From positions 2,108,001 to 2,172,000 of the forward strand of contig NZ_CP178861.1 of the NCBI RefSeq assembly GCF_047344985.1: a DNA stretch of 64,000 nucleotides. Direction: 5' to 3'. Under the pieces are notes generated by a model, which saw only the letters and a list, made by a program, of their open reading frames with translations, made no database searches and was not told the DNA's origin. Below, one piece after another: positions 48,958 to 57,402 of the stretch (positions are counted from its first letter, which is position 1; each line of letters begins with the position of its first letter). The position numbers were made by a program, and so were the translations under genes. This stretch comes from Bdellovibrio sp047344985 (GTDB lineage Bacteria; Bdellovibrionota; Bdellovibrionia; Bdellovibrionales; Bdellovibrionaceae).

Positions 48958-50571
48958 ATGAAGTTCATTTACGTCCTGGAAGATGATGAACGTATTCAAA
49001 AGGATCTGTATGAGACTTTAAAAAGTATAGATCCAAAGCTTCATATTCGCTTTTTTCTCACTCTTGCACAATTTCACGAATGGCTTAAAGTCGCAGTCCA
49101 CGAAGGTGCAAAATCCTTGGCCCCGGGCGGGCAAAAATATAAAGATGATGACTCAGAAGAGATCACCCCGTCTGACACCCACGAATTAAGATTGGTCGTT
49201 GCAAAATACGAATTTTTCGGTGCAAAGAACATGGGGCTCATCAAACGAGCCCGCGATTTTTTTGTGCGTAAGAAAATGTGCTCAGAACAAGAACCCACCG
49301 CCCTGATTTTGACCGCTTTCGATAGCCCTGACTTCGACATCGCACTCGCTGAAGAACGCATCATTAATAACGTGATCTTTAAACCCTTTGATAAGTTAAT
49401 TCTGAAGCAACATCTTGAGTATGCTCTTACAGGTCACCACCCTGTGAATACGGGCACCGTGGCGGCAATGAAAATTCAGTCCACAATTCAAATGCTTAAA
49501 GAGGTTGCTTTTAATAGCATCTCCGAAATCGGTTTTACGACAGTCAACAATCATGAGATCAAAATCGGAGCCATAACGAAGTACTATAGCGACGTCTTTA
49601 AGGCAGAAAACAAAAGAAGTATTTTTGCGTACTGTCACTCCTGCAAAGAAATTCCTCCGACGGCTTCGACTTCCTCCGACAAAGAATATCTTTGTGAATT
49701 TCATTTCTTCGGTGCCGACAACAAACAAATAAGCCAGATCCGACGAAACATTCTCCAAAACAAATCTCACGAAGTTCACAATCTTATGAACACTCAAGGC
49801 AGTACCATGAGAGTTCTGGTCATCGACGAGGACGTCGCCGCAGGCCTGGAAGTTAAAAATTTTCTGAGCGAAAAAATCTCCAATCTAGAAATTTACAATT
49901 ACGCTCACTATGGACAACTGCTTTCAGACCTTTCTGACAAAGACACCGTCAACCGTCAGGAACTTCCACCGCAGTTTGATATGGTTTTTGCGAGCTATGA
50001 TCTTTTTGAGATTGAAAAGGAAAAACGCTGGGGGCAAATCTGCCAGTATCTGCAAGACCGAGCCACCAAGCATGCCATCTCCACGTCAGGTCCACCGCAT
50101 TTGTATTTGCTTTCTCGAAAAAAAGTCCCGACGGACGAGATCAGAAACATTGCGTCTTGGAGCAAAGAAATTTTTTTCATTCCTCTCGACAAAGGCTACA
50201 TTCTTAAAAAAATCCTCTCGCAGCATTCCACTCTTTTAAATCGCGAAAACTCCACTGTCTCTAGCATTAAGGACAATAGCGTCTTGAAAGTCGCTAATCC
50301 GGTAGAGATCACCCAGATTTCTGAAGCGGGCCTGGTTCTTAAGTATTACCGTGCAATGAGCACAGGCGCTTTCCGAGAGTTTATCTTATGGCGCCCCGAA
50401 GAAACCGAGACGCCTGAAATCACAGGAACCGTGAATTTCACGGAAGAAGATAAAAACGGCGGAGAGTTCTTTTTGAATCACTTCGTCTTTTTCGGGATGA
50501 AGGATCACTATCTTAAACACATCCGCCTTTGGTTGCGCGAAGCTTATATCAAATCAAAAGAAAAAGGCTAA
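48958..50571 (+). CDS. Tandem receiver-like and PilZ-like protein (REC-PilZ-REC-PilZ)
   Basis: 537 residues in two similar halves. Residues ~1-160 and ~283-415 look like response-regulator receiver domains (MKFIYVLEDDERIQKDLYE; MRVLVIDEDVAAGLEVKNFL), but the phospho-acceptor strand reads LVVAKYEFF and MVFASYDLF, with no Asp at the usual place, so both are probably unphosphorylatable. Residues ~165-270 and ~430-537 are PilZ-like (NSISEIGFTTV; TQISEAGLVL), with Ser or Gln instead of the usual Asp/Asn before the SxxG. Probably an internal duplication. A regulatory scaffold role is inferred. Confidence 0.6.
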   Translation: MKFIYVLEDDERIQKDLYETLKSIDPKLHIRFFLTLAQFHEWLKVAVHEGAKSLAPGGQKYKDDDSEEITPSDTHELRLVVAKYEFFGAKNMGLIKRARDFFVRKKMCSEQEPTALILTAFDSPDFDIALAEERIINNVIFKPFDKLILKQHLEYALTGHHPVNTGTVAAMKIQSTIQMLKEVAFNSISEIGFTTVNNHEIKIGAITKYYSDVFKAENKRSIFAYCHSCKEIPPTASTSSDKEYLCEFHFFGADNKQISQIRRNILQNKSHEVHNLMNTQGSTMRVLVIDEDVAAGLEVKNFLSEKISNLEIYNYAHYGQLLSDLSDKDTVNRQELPPQFDMVFASYDLFEIEKEKRWGQICQYLQDRATKHAISTSGPPHLYLLSRKKVPTDEIRNIASWSKEIFFIPLDKGYILKKILSQHSTLLNRENSTVSSIKDNSVLKVANPVEITQISEAGLVLKYYRAMSTGAFREFILWRPEETETPEITGTVNFTEEDKNGGEFFLNHFVFFGMKDHYLKHIRLWLREAYIKSKEKG

Positions 50572-51347
50572 TTGACCTTTACAGAAAGCGGCACTGTTCT
50601 CAGTACATTTCTATCTATGAATTGAATCCACAAGCGATACGCTCCTGATTTCGGAAAAGTCACATGAAGCATGCCCTTGTTGGGCACGGCTCCTTCCATC
50701 GGATGAACGTGGATCAATGTGCTCCCGTCCTCAGGAACGGCAACCACGTGAGCAAAGGCTCCCAAATACGGAGTGACCTCTGAAGGTTGACCATTGGATT
50801 GAGTCAACACAAGATCCAACATCGCCATCTGGCCATTAGAAATTTTTTGATTATTCAAAGTCGCAACAGAATCTCCGTCACCGCCCGAGCGAATATCTTT
50901 TAATCCTGGAGGCAAAGGCCACGCAGGCTCCCCGTCTGAAACTTTCAAGTTATTAGACAGATTAAAGTCAACTCCGGCTTTAGTCTGTCCTTGAATCCAA
51001 ACTTTGTAATCGCCATTTTTTACAAACGAAAGATCCACACTCCAGCGAGATCCATTAAACTCCGGATGGACGTGCTGAAACTCATTTAAAGATTTATCGT
51101 AAACCAACAAATGAATTTTCTTTTCATGAGTGTCTACTAAATCTTGATCTGACAAGGACTGCGACGTCTTTGCATCTAAAAGACGAAACTCAAACCGCAC
51201 CATCCCTGCTTGTAAATCTTGAGAGCCTAAAATCTCCCAGCTTAAAGGAACCTTCGGACTATGACCACCGCCGTGATCGCCATGTCCACCGCTGGCTATC
51301 GCGCCAGAACTCAATAAAAACATTCCACTTAAAATCCAGTTTCTCAT
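50568..51347 (-). CDS. Secreted YtkA-like protein in the copper block
   Basis: 259 residues from ATG 51347, one base after the copA stop and preceded by GCGGGGGAATAAA. A signal peptide (MRNWILSGMFLLSSGAIASG) is followed by a His-rich start (GHGDHGGGHS). Two Ig-like beta domains follow (VRFEFRLLDAKTSQSLSDQD, with HVHPEF; YLGAFAHVVAVPEDGSTLIH, with HVHP), as in YtkA/FixH-like and copper-associated proteins. The histidines could bind copper in the periplasm. It is third in the csoR-copA operon. Confidence 0.7.
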   Translation of the reverse strand: MRNWILSGMFLLSSGAIASGGHGDHGGGHSPKVPLSWEILGSQDLQAGMVRFEFRLLDAKTSQSLSDQDLVDTHEKKIHLLVYDKSLNEFQHVHPEFNGSRWSVDLSFVKNGDYKVWIQGQTKAGVDFNLSNNLKVSDGEPAWPLPPGLKDIRSGGDGDSVATLNNQKISNGQMAMLDLVLTQSNGQPSEVTPYLGAFAHVVAVPEDGSTLIHVHPMEGAVPNKGMLHVTFPKSGAYRLWIQFIDRNVLRTVPLSVKVN

Positions 51348-51348
51348 T

Positions 51349-53553
51349 TTATTCCCCCGCGCCAATTTGTTTTCGTTTTAACAATAAAGAATTACTTACG
51401 ACAGACACAGAACTCATCGCCATTGCAGCCCCCGCGATCACTGGGTTCAGCATTCCCAGAGCTGCAAGTGGAATACCTAAAACGTTATAAATAAATGCAA
51501 AGAATAAGTTTTGGCGAATCTTTTTTAAAGTGATATGCGACAACTCCACTGCATGAGCCACAGATTGAAGATCATTCTTCATCAATGTCACATCCGCTGT
51601 CTCAATGGCAATATCAGTTCCTGAAGACATCGAGAAACTCACATCAGCCATTGCTAAGGCTGGAGCATCATTAATACCATCCCCGACCATGGCCACACGC
51701 TGTTTTTTTCTTTTCAAAGTCACAATGACATTGGCTTTATCTGCAGGCTTCACACTGTGTTTAAACTCTGTGATTCCGGCCTGACGAGCGATTTCTTTGG
51801 CAGTTCCTTCGTTATCGCCGGTTAACATCATCACTTTGATGCCACGTTTTTGAATATCGCTGATGGCCGCTTTGGAACTTTCACGGATCTTATCCGCGAC
51901 AGCGACATAACCTAAAATTCTTTCGTTGTTCGCAAGAACCATCACTGTCTGACCTTGTGACTCCAGCTTTTGCATCAACTCTTGATTTAACGAGTAGGCT
52001 GCCGCCACCCAGGAGGGACGACCGATTTTATAGGAAACTCCATCGATATCACCTTCAACACCTTGCCCCGTGACCGATTTAAAATTCTTCACAGAAAGCA
52101 AAGGCAACGATGCCTTTTTCGCTTCCTCAACGATCGCGTGAGCCAATGGATGGGATGACCCGCCCTCAAGACTTGCCGCCCACTGAATGACTTTGGCTTT
52201 ATCTTGTCCCGACATTGTCACAACTTCAGTTACAACAGGTTTACCTTCAGTGATTGTTCCTGTTTTATCTAAAACAAGAACATCGATTTTCTCTGCAAGC
52301 TCTAAAGCTTTTGCATCACGAAAAAGAACACCGGCCTGCGCCCCTTTGCCAATTCCCACGACAACCGCAGTAGGAGTTGCCAAACCCAAGGCACAAGGGC
52401 AAGCGATCACAAGAACTGACACGGATGAAATAAAGGCCGCTGTCAAATCCCCCGTGAAAAACCAAGTTCCAAAGAATGTCAGAACGCTGATTCCAACAAC
52501 AATCGGCACAAAAACGCCGGATATTTTATCCGCCAGCCTTTGAATTGGCGCTTTTGATCCTTGAGCGGCTGTGACAATTTTAATGATTTGTGCAAGCTGA
52601 GTGCGATTGCCAACACCCGTGGCTTTGATACGCAAAGTTCCCTCTTGATTGAGAGTCGCCGCATAGACTTTATCGTCGGTGCGTTTTTCCACAGGCATGC
52701 TTTCGCCTGTCAGCATAGACTCATCGACAGTCGAGACACCTTCAACAACCAAACCGTCAACAGGGATCGCTTCCGCATTTTTTACGATGACGATATCGCC
52801 AGCAACAAGGTCCTGAATATGAACTTCCACCACCTGGCCATTTCTTTCGACGAAGGCTTTTTTAGGTTGAAGTCTTAAAAGACTTTCAACCGCTTCTGAA
52901 GTTTTGCCCTTCGCGCGGCTTTCCATCAATTTACCCAACAGGATCAATGTGATCACCGCCGTACTTGCCTCAAAATAAATGTGCTGATGATGCCAATTCA
53001 TCACTGTCACCACAACACTTAATAGATAGGCCATGCTAGTACCTAGCGCGACCAAAACGTCCATATTGGCACTCTTCGATCTCAAGGCATAATAGGAGCC
53101 ACGATAAAATCTCCACCCGATCCAAAACTGAACCGGTGTCGCAAGAATCAATTGAAACCAACGCGGCATGATTTCATGATGGTCTCCAAAGAACATCACG
53201 AACATTTCTAAAATAAACGGCGCTGTTAAAATCGCTGAAGCAATAAATAGAAACAACTCTTTGCGATACTCCGCTGCCGCCTCTTCTTTGATCTTTTCGG
53301 AATCAACCTCCGAATTAATTTCGAAAGCTTGGTAACCTACGTCTTGAATCGCTTTCACCAAAGCTTCAATATTCACCGTTCCTTCAGTAAATTCCACGTG
53401 AGCTTTTTCTGTGGCAAAGTTCACCGTAGCTTTCACGTCTGGCATCGCATTCAAAGTTTTTTCGATTTTGCCTGCGCAGTTTACGCAGGACATCCCGATA
53501 AGTTGCAACTCTGCAGTCTGATTTTTATTTTCTGTTGTTGTTGTTGTTTCCAT
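51349..53553 (-). CDS. copA: Copper-exporting P1B-type ATPase CopA
   Basis: 734 residues. One N-terminal HMA domain (GMSCVNCAGKIEKTL, CxxC), eight membrane helices with the CPC site in CPCALGLATP, phosphorylation motif DKTGTITEGKP, TGES, HP motif SSHPLAHA and GDGINDAPALA are all intact. It pumps Cu+ from the cytoplasm. RBS AGGTCGTT; it follows csoR by 6 bases. Confidence 0.96.
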   Translation of the reverse strand: METTTTTENKNQTAELQLIGMSCVNCAGKIEKTLNAMPDVKATVNFATEKAHVEFTEGTVNIEALVKAIQDVGYQAFEINSEVDSEKIKEEAAAEYRKELFLFIASAILTAPFILEMFVMFFGDHHEIMPRWFQLILATPVQFWIGWRFYRGSYYALRSKSANMDVLVALGTSMAYLLSVVVTVMNWHHQHIYFEASTAVITLILLGKLMESRAKGKTSEAVESLLRLQPKKAFVERNGQVVEVHIQDLVAGDIVIVKNAEAIPVDGLVVEGVSTVDESMLTGESMPVEKRTDDKVYAATLNQEGTLRIKATGVGNRTQLAQIIKIVTAAQGSKAPIQRLADKISGVFVPIVVGISVLTFFGTWFFTGDLTAAFISSVSVLVIACPCALGLATPTAVVVGIGKGAQAGVLFRDAKALELAEKIDVLVLDKTGTITEGKPVVTEVVTMSGQDKAKVIQWAASLEGGSSHPLAHAIVEEAKKASLPLLSVKNFKSVTGQGVEGDIDGVSYKIGRPSWVAAAYSLNQELMQKLESQGQTVMVLANNERILGYVAVADKIRESSKAAISDIQKRGIKVMMLTGDNEGTAKEIARQAGITEFKHSVKPADKANVIVTLKRKKQRVAMVGDGINDAPALAMADVSFSMSSGTDIAIETADVTLMKNDLQSVAHAVELSHITLKKIRQNLFFAFIYNVLGIPLAALGMLNPVIAGAAMAMSSVSVVSNSLLLKRKQIGAGE

Positions 53554-53559
53554 AACGAC

Positions 53560-53841
53560 CTACTTGTTTACGAGATACATGATCTCATCAATTTTAGTTG
53601 AAATTTCTTTGCTATCTTTAGACTTCACTGCCGTCTTTACGCAGCCATGAATATGTGTCTTCATAATTTCAGACTCCACCGCCTTCAAAGCCTTTTCCGC
53701 CGCCCTGATTTGAAAAATAATATCCGGACAATACCGGCGCTCAGTGATCATTTTTTCGATACCATCCAACTGACCACGCACACGGTTCAGGCGTTTGATG
53801 TGAGCACTGTGATCAGGATGGGGGACTGTTTCCTTCTTCAT
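53560..53841 (-). CDS. csoR: CsoR-family copper-sensing repressor
   Basis: 93 residues, all-helical DUF156 type. RLNRVRGQLDGIEKMITERR, then YCPDI and HIHGCV give the Cys-His-Cys ligands of copper-type CsoR. Without copper it should bind the operator at 53866-53890 and repress csoR-copA and probably the divergent gene at 53980. The start follows AGAGGTCCTAT. Confidence 0.92.
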   Translation of the reverse strand: MKKETVPHPDHSAHIKRLNRVRGQLDGIEKMITERRYCPDIIFQIRAAEKALKAVESEIMKTHIHGCVKTAVKSKDSKEISTKIDEIMYLVNK

Positions 53842-53865
53842 ATAGGACCTCTTTTATAGGTTTTA

Positions 53866-53890
53866 TTATATACCCCCCTGGGGTATATAA
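53866..53890. promoter_or_regulatory. Candidate CsoR operator between divergent copper genes
   Basis: TTATATACCCC-CCT-GGGGTATATAA is a perfect 11-base inverted repeat with 3-base spacer. G/C runs flanked by AT, with a CCCC/GGGG core, are the known form of CsoR/RcnR-type operators. On the csoR side the right arm (TATAAT) would overlap a -10 box. Position between csoR and 53980 supports shared control. Confidence 0.8.
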
Positions 53891-53979
53891 TAGCCAGAAA
53901 TATATTTTATTTTCTTTTGTCACAAATCCCTATCTCCTTCCCTATAAGAGGGCGTAGAGTTTTATGAAGGAGAGACAAC

Positions 53980-54408
53980 ATGAGAATGATTTTAGCCGCG
54001 TTACTACTAATGCCTGCCCTTTCCTGGGCCCATGGCGAAGACAAACCAGGCCCTGCTGGCGGACATATCCGCATGCCAGGAGCTTTTCACACCGAATTAA
54101 TTCTGGATAAAGAGCAGGGCGCCCATATCTTTCTTATAGATATGAACTTTCAAAACTCGACGGTGAAAGATTCTAAAATTGAGATGGTGGCGAAATATAA
54201 AAAATCCGAAGTGAAGTTCACATGCTCAGTGATGGGCGGGGATCACTTCCATTGTGTGCCAGAGAAAAAGTATCCAAATAAAGGAGAACTTATCGTGAAA
54301 GCGGTTCGCGAGAACGCGGTGGGAAATCCTGTGAGTTACAAACTCCCTCTTCCTGAATTTAAGACGAAAGAGTTTGTAGATCCTCACGCAGGCCACATGG
54401 GCCACTAA
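53980..54408 (+). CDS. Secreted His-rich protein of the copper block
   Basis: 142 residues from ATG 53980 (GAAGGAGAGACAAC before it) with a signal peptide (MRMILAALLLMPALSWAHGE). The mature protein starts HGEDKPGPAGGHIRMPGAFH and ends DPHAGHMGH; HFHCV lies in the middle. Histidines and methionines at both ends suggest metal binding in the periplasm. It is divergent from csoR and shares its operator region. Family not recognised. Confidence 0.7.
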   Translation: MRMILAALLLMPALSWAHGEDKPGPAGGHIRMPGAFHTELILDKEQGAHIFLIDMNFQNSTVKDSKIEMVAKYKKSEVKFTCSVMGGDHFHCVPEKKYPNKGELIVKAVRENAVGNPVSYKLPLPEFKTKEFVDPHAGHMGH

Positions 54409-54974
54409 GGAACAGGGCGTACCTTCTGCGTCGCTGTGACTATCGAAATAAATTCTTTTCTAAAAAGAGTCATCAGATCCTCGGACACACGACGAGGATC
54501 TAACTTTAAATCCCCCAAGCTCAGTGTCTCTACCGGTGTTCCCTTGTTCGTTACATTCATCGCGAAATGCACCATCACCGAAACCGGCGAACGAGTGGCA
54601 ATACTGATACTGAGCTTTCTATCATCCAGATAAATATCGTCCCCATCACGATGCAGGCTTCTTTCACCCAAAACGGAAGAAGAATTATGTTGCAAATAAT
54701 CTTTCGCGATAGAGGCGAACATCCGCTGTAACAAAACGCCGGAAAATAAATCACGGTCAAAAACTTCGATAATGAAATGAAGCATTTCATCACCCTGGAT
54801 CACGGCTTTGGCTAAAAGATCCTCCCCATCAACCATGTGATCAAAGGAAATCGAACAAGGTCCCTGCCAAGAAACGATGGAAGGCCCTAGGATTCCGTGA
54901 TCAAGATAAGCAAACAAAGAGCGAAGCTGAGTCCCGTCGTAAGCAAATTTCTTTTCGATAAAATGACTTTGCAT
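54405..54974 (-). CDS. DUF366-family protein next to queC
   Basis: 189 residues. The family pattern is visible along its length: YDGTQLRSLFAYLDHGILGP, CSISFDHMVDGEDLL, MLHFIIEVFDRDLF, LLQRMFASIAKDYL, DDIYLDDRKLSISIA, VHFAMNVTNKGTPVETLSLG and a final TQKVR. DUF366 proteins are soluble and have no assigned reaction. It starts 2 bases after queC ends, so a queuosine or deazapurine link is plausible. Its stop overlaps the convergent gene by 4 bases. Confidence 0.85.
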   Translation of the reverse strand: MQSHFIEKKFAYDGTQLRSLFAYLDHGILGPSIVSWQGPCSISFDHMVDGEDLLAKAVIQGDEMLHFIIEVFDRDLFSGVLLQRMFASIAKDYLQHNSSSVLGERSLHRDGDDIYLDDRKLSISIATRSPVSVMVHFAMNVTNKGTPVETLSLGDLKLDPRRVSEDLMTLFRKEFISIVTATQKVRPVP

Positions 54975-54976
54975 TT

Positions 54977-55672
54977 TTACTCCTTAAAAAGATGCTTCAC
55001 ATCAACACCTGCGGAAGCAAACGCGCGTTTTGAACGCTGGCAAGACTCACACTGCCCGCACCATTTATCGCCGGAGAAATAACAAGGCCAAATTAATTCC
55101 CAAGGAATTTTCAACCCCTGCCCTAAGCGAACGATGTCTGGTTTTTTCATATGAACCGTGTAACATCCCACCGTCACATGATTGGACGTGGAGTAACGAA
55201 ATGCTTTCGTAGAAGCATCCATAAACTCTTTAGAATTATCAGGAAAAGTCGCAGCTTCCTCGGCGTTAAATCCTGGAATCACCGCGTGTGCACCCAAGGC
55301 TTCCGCAAAAGCCGCAGCGATATTTAAGAAAATACCATTGCGGTTAGGAACCCAAACTGACTTCTTCGTTTCTTCTGATTTCTCAAGATCGTCGATAGCA
55401 ACTCGTGCTCCAGTTGGAACCTCTTGATCTTCGACCAACAAAGAGGACTTATTGAAATCTTTAAACCAAGGAAGGTCCACAATCTTGTGAGGAATGTTAA
55501 GATGAGCGGCGATCTTTGCAGAAGCTTCCATCTCTTTTTTCGCGGCTCTTTGTCCGTAATTAAACGTTAATGCCAACACCACTTCGTGATGATGTTTGAT
55601 GGCTTCATAAACATTCACCGTCGAGTCCAACCCCGCCGATAGAAGTACCACTACTTTTTTTGTCGATTTCAT
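54977..55672 (-). CDS. queC: 7-cyano-7-deazaguanine synthase QueC
   Basis: 231 residues. The PP-loop is VVLLSAGLDSTVNVYEAIKH (ATP pyrophosphatase), and the zinc site is CYFSGDKWCGQCESCQRSKR. GFNAEEAATFPDNS and NHVTVGCYTVHMKKPDIV match QueC. It turns 7-carboxy-7-deazaguanine into preQ0 in queuosine synthesis. Its start overlaps the recJ stop by 4 bases. Confidence 0.94.
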   Translation of the reverse strand: MKSTKKVVVLLSAGLDSTVNVYEAIKHHHEVVLALTFNYGQRAAKKEMEASAKIAAHLNIPHKIVDLPWFKDFNKSSLLVEDQEVPTGARVAIDDLEKSEETKKSVWVPNRNGIFLNIAAAFAEALGAHAVIPGFNAEEAATFPDNSKEFMDASTKAFRYSTSNHVTVGCYTVHMKKPDIVRLGQGLKIPWELIWPCYFSGDKWCGQCESCQRSKRAFASAGVDVKHLFKE

Positions 55673-57396
55673 GTTGCAGCCTTTAGGTCACGAATCAAAA
55701 TCTGAATAGTCTTCTGACCTGCAAAATAGTTCCATTGAAGTTCCCCAAGGACATTATAAAAGCCGGGAATGTTCTGCAAAGTATCTAGCTGACGAGGTGT
55801 CGGTGTAAACAACAAAGCCTCGGAAGAGGCCTGCCCATCGGCATCAGCAATCTTTAAACGAAGATGTCCACCCTTGAGTTCTCTTTTTGAAAGAACTTGG
55901 ACATTGGAAAAATGAATCAAAGGAATCGAAAAGCCCGCTCCGAAAGGTCCAACAAAGTCATACCACTTCATCAGACTTGTTCCGACTTCGGAAAGCTTCG
56001 CCTCAACATCATAGAAAATTTCTAAAGGCTTCGGCTTTTCACGCAAATCAGAAAAATGGCCAGAAAGTTTTTCTACAAAGTTCGCAACACGGGTTTCAGC
56101 AATTTCAAACCCCGCCGCCGCCGAGTGACCGCCAAAACGGCTGAGCAACTCTTGCGCCGAAGACATCGCCTCGACCAGACATGCTTCTTGACCTTGAGGA
56201 AGACGTGCACTTCCCACGATCATTCCGTCATCGCCAAGCGATCCGACGAATGCAGGCTTATTATAAACTTGTGTCAGCTTTGTTGCGATCAAACCCACAA
56301 CACCGCGATGGAAGTTTTTAGAAGCGACAAAAACAAAGTCTTTATGAGGCCATTCTTTAAGTAACTCTTGAGCTTCTACTTCGGCGTCGTTTTGAAGTTG
56401 AACTCGAGTTGAGTTGTTCTTCATCACTTCGCGCACCATGGATCGCGCCTTTGCAGCATCTTCTAAAAGGAAAATATCAATTGGTAGAACACCTGACTCC
56501 ATACGCGAAAGCGCATTGAGTTTCGGAGCAAACCGAATAGCCACGTCTTGAGAAGTTAACGGACGATCAATCAAATCCAACTCTTCAAGTAATGCTCGAA
56601 GTCCGGCTCTTTTGGTTTCAGCAAGCTTCACTAAACCATGCTTTACTAAAACACGATTGTCTTCCACCAAGGGAACCATATCCGTTAAAGTGCCGATCAC
56701 AAAATAATCGAGCACTTCTTTCAAATCCCAATTGTTTTTAGGGAGTTGTGGATGATCTTGGAAGTATCGTTTTAATCCACGCAAAAGATAGAAGGCGACA
56801 CCCGCTCCACACAAGAAACCCAAACCTGAAGGACAATCCCCTTGATTGGGATTCACCACAACGAAAGCATCGGGAATTGTTTCAGCGGGCAAATGGTGAT
56901 CCGTTAAGATCACATCCACACCCAACTCACGAGCACGATTCACGGCCGCATGAGCTGTGATGCCGACATCGACAGTGATAATTAAAGACACACCCTGTTT
57001 GTGAAGCTCTTCAACGGCGGCCGCGTGAAAACCGTACCCTTCAGAAAGACGTTTTGGTTGGTAATGCAAAACTTCTGGAAAACCTAAAGCCAGCATTCCC
57101 GTTTTTAAGAGAGCTAGACCTGAGGTTCCATCAAGGTCGAAGTCAGCATAGATGCAGATTTTTTCACCGTTAAGATAGGCTTTACCTAGACGCTCAAGAG
57201 CATGAGACATCCCCTTCAAACTAAGGGGATCTTTCATATCAGCGAGCTTAGGAAAAAGAAGTTTTTCAACTTCGGCGGATTCAGCGAACCCACGAGCCGC
57301 CAGAATTTTTCCGATCAGAGAAGGCCATTGCCCCTCGACTTTCGAGGGAGCTTCGGCTTCTGTCAGTAATTCACGCGGCTTCCATAGTGGATTCAT
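55669..57396 (-). CDS. recJ: Single-strand-specific exonuclease RecJ
   Basis: 575 residues. DHH-family motifs: DFDLDGTSG (motif I), DVGITAHAAV (II), TDHHLP (III, DHH), and the DHHA1 domain GGHSAAAGF near the C-terminal side. It degrades single-stranded DNA 5' to 3' in recombination and mismatch repair. It follows secF by 6 bases, an arrangement often found in bacteria. Confidence 0.94.
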   Translation of the reverse strand: MNPLWKPRELLTEAEAPSKVEGQWPSLIGKILAARGFAESAEVEKLLFPKLADMKDPLSLKGMSHALERLGKAYLNGEKICIYADFDLDGTSGLALLKTGMLALGFPEVLHYQPKRLSEGYGFHAAAVEELHKQGVSLIITVDVGITAHAAVNRARELGVDVILTDHHLPAETIPDAFVVVNPNQGDCPSGLGFLCGAGVAFYLLRGLKRYFQDHPQLPKNNWDLKEVLDYFVIGTLTDMVPLVEDNRVLVKHGLVKLAETKRAGLRALLEELDLIDRPLTSQDVAIRFAPKLNALSRMESGVLPIDIFLLEDAAKARSMVREVMKNNSTRVQLQNDAEVEAQELLKEWPHKDFVFVASKNFHRGVVGLIATKLTQVYNKPAFVGSLGDDGMIVGSARLPQGQEACLVEAMSSAQELLSRFGGHSAAAGFEIAETRVANFVEKLSGHFSDLREKPKPLEIFYDVEAKLSEVGTSLMKWYDFVGPFGAGFSIPLIHFSNVQVLSKRELKGGHLRLKIADADGQASSEALLFTPTPRQLDTLQNIPGFYNVLGELQWNYFAGQKTIQILIRDLKAAT

Positions 57397-57402
57397 AGGT
57401 CC

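Noticed and set aside
53550..55700. preQ1 riboswitch near queC
   Set aside because: queC is embedded in an operon with overlapping genes and has no leader region to hold an aptamer.
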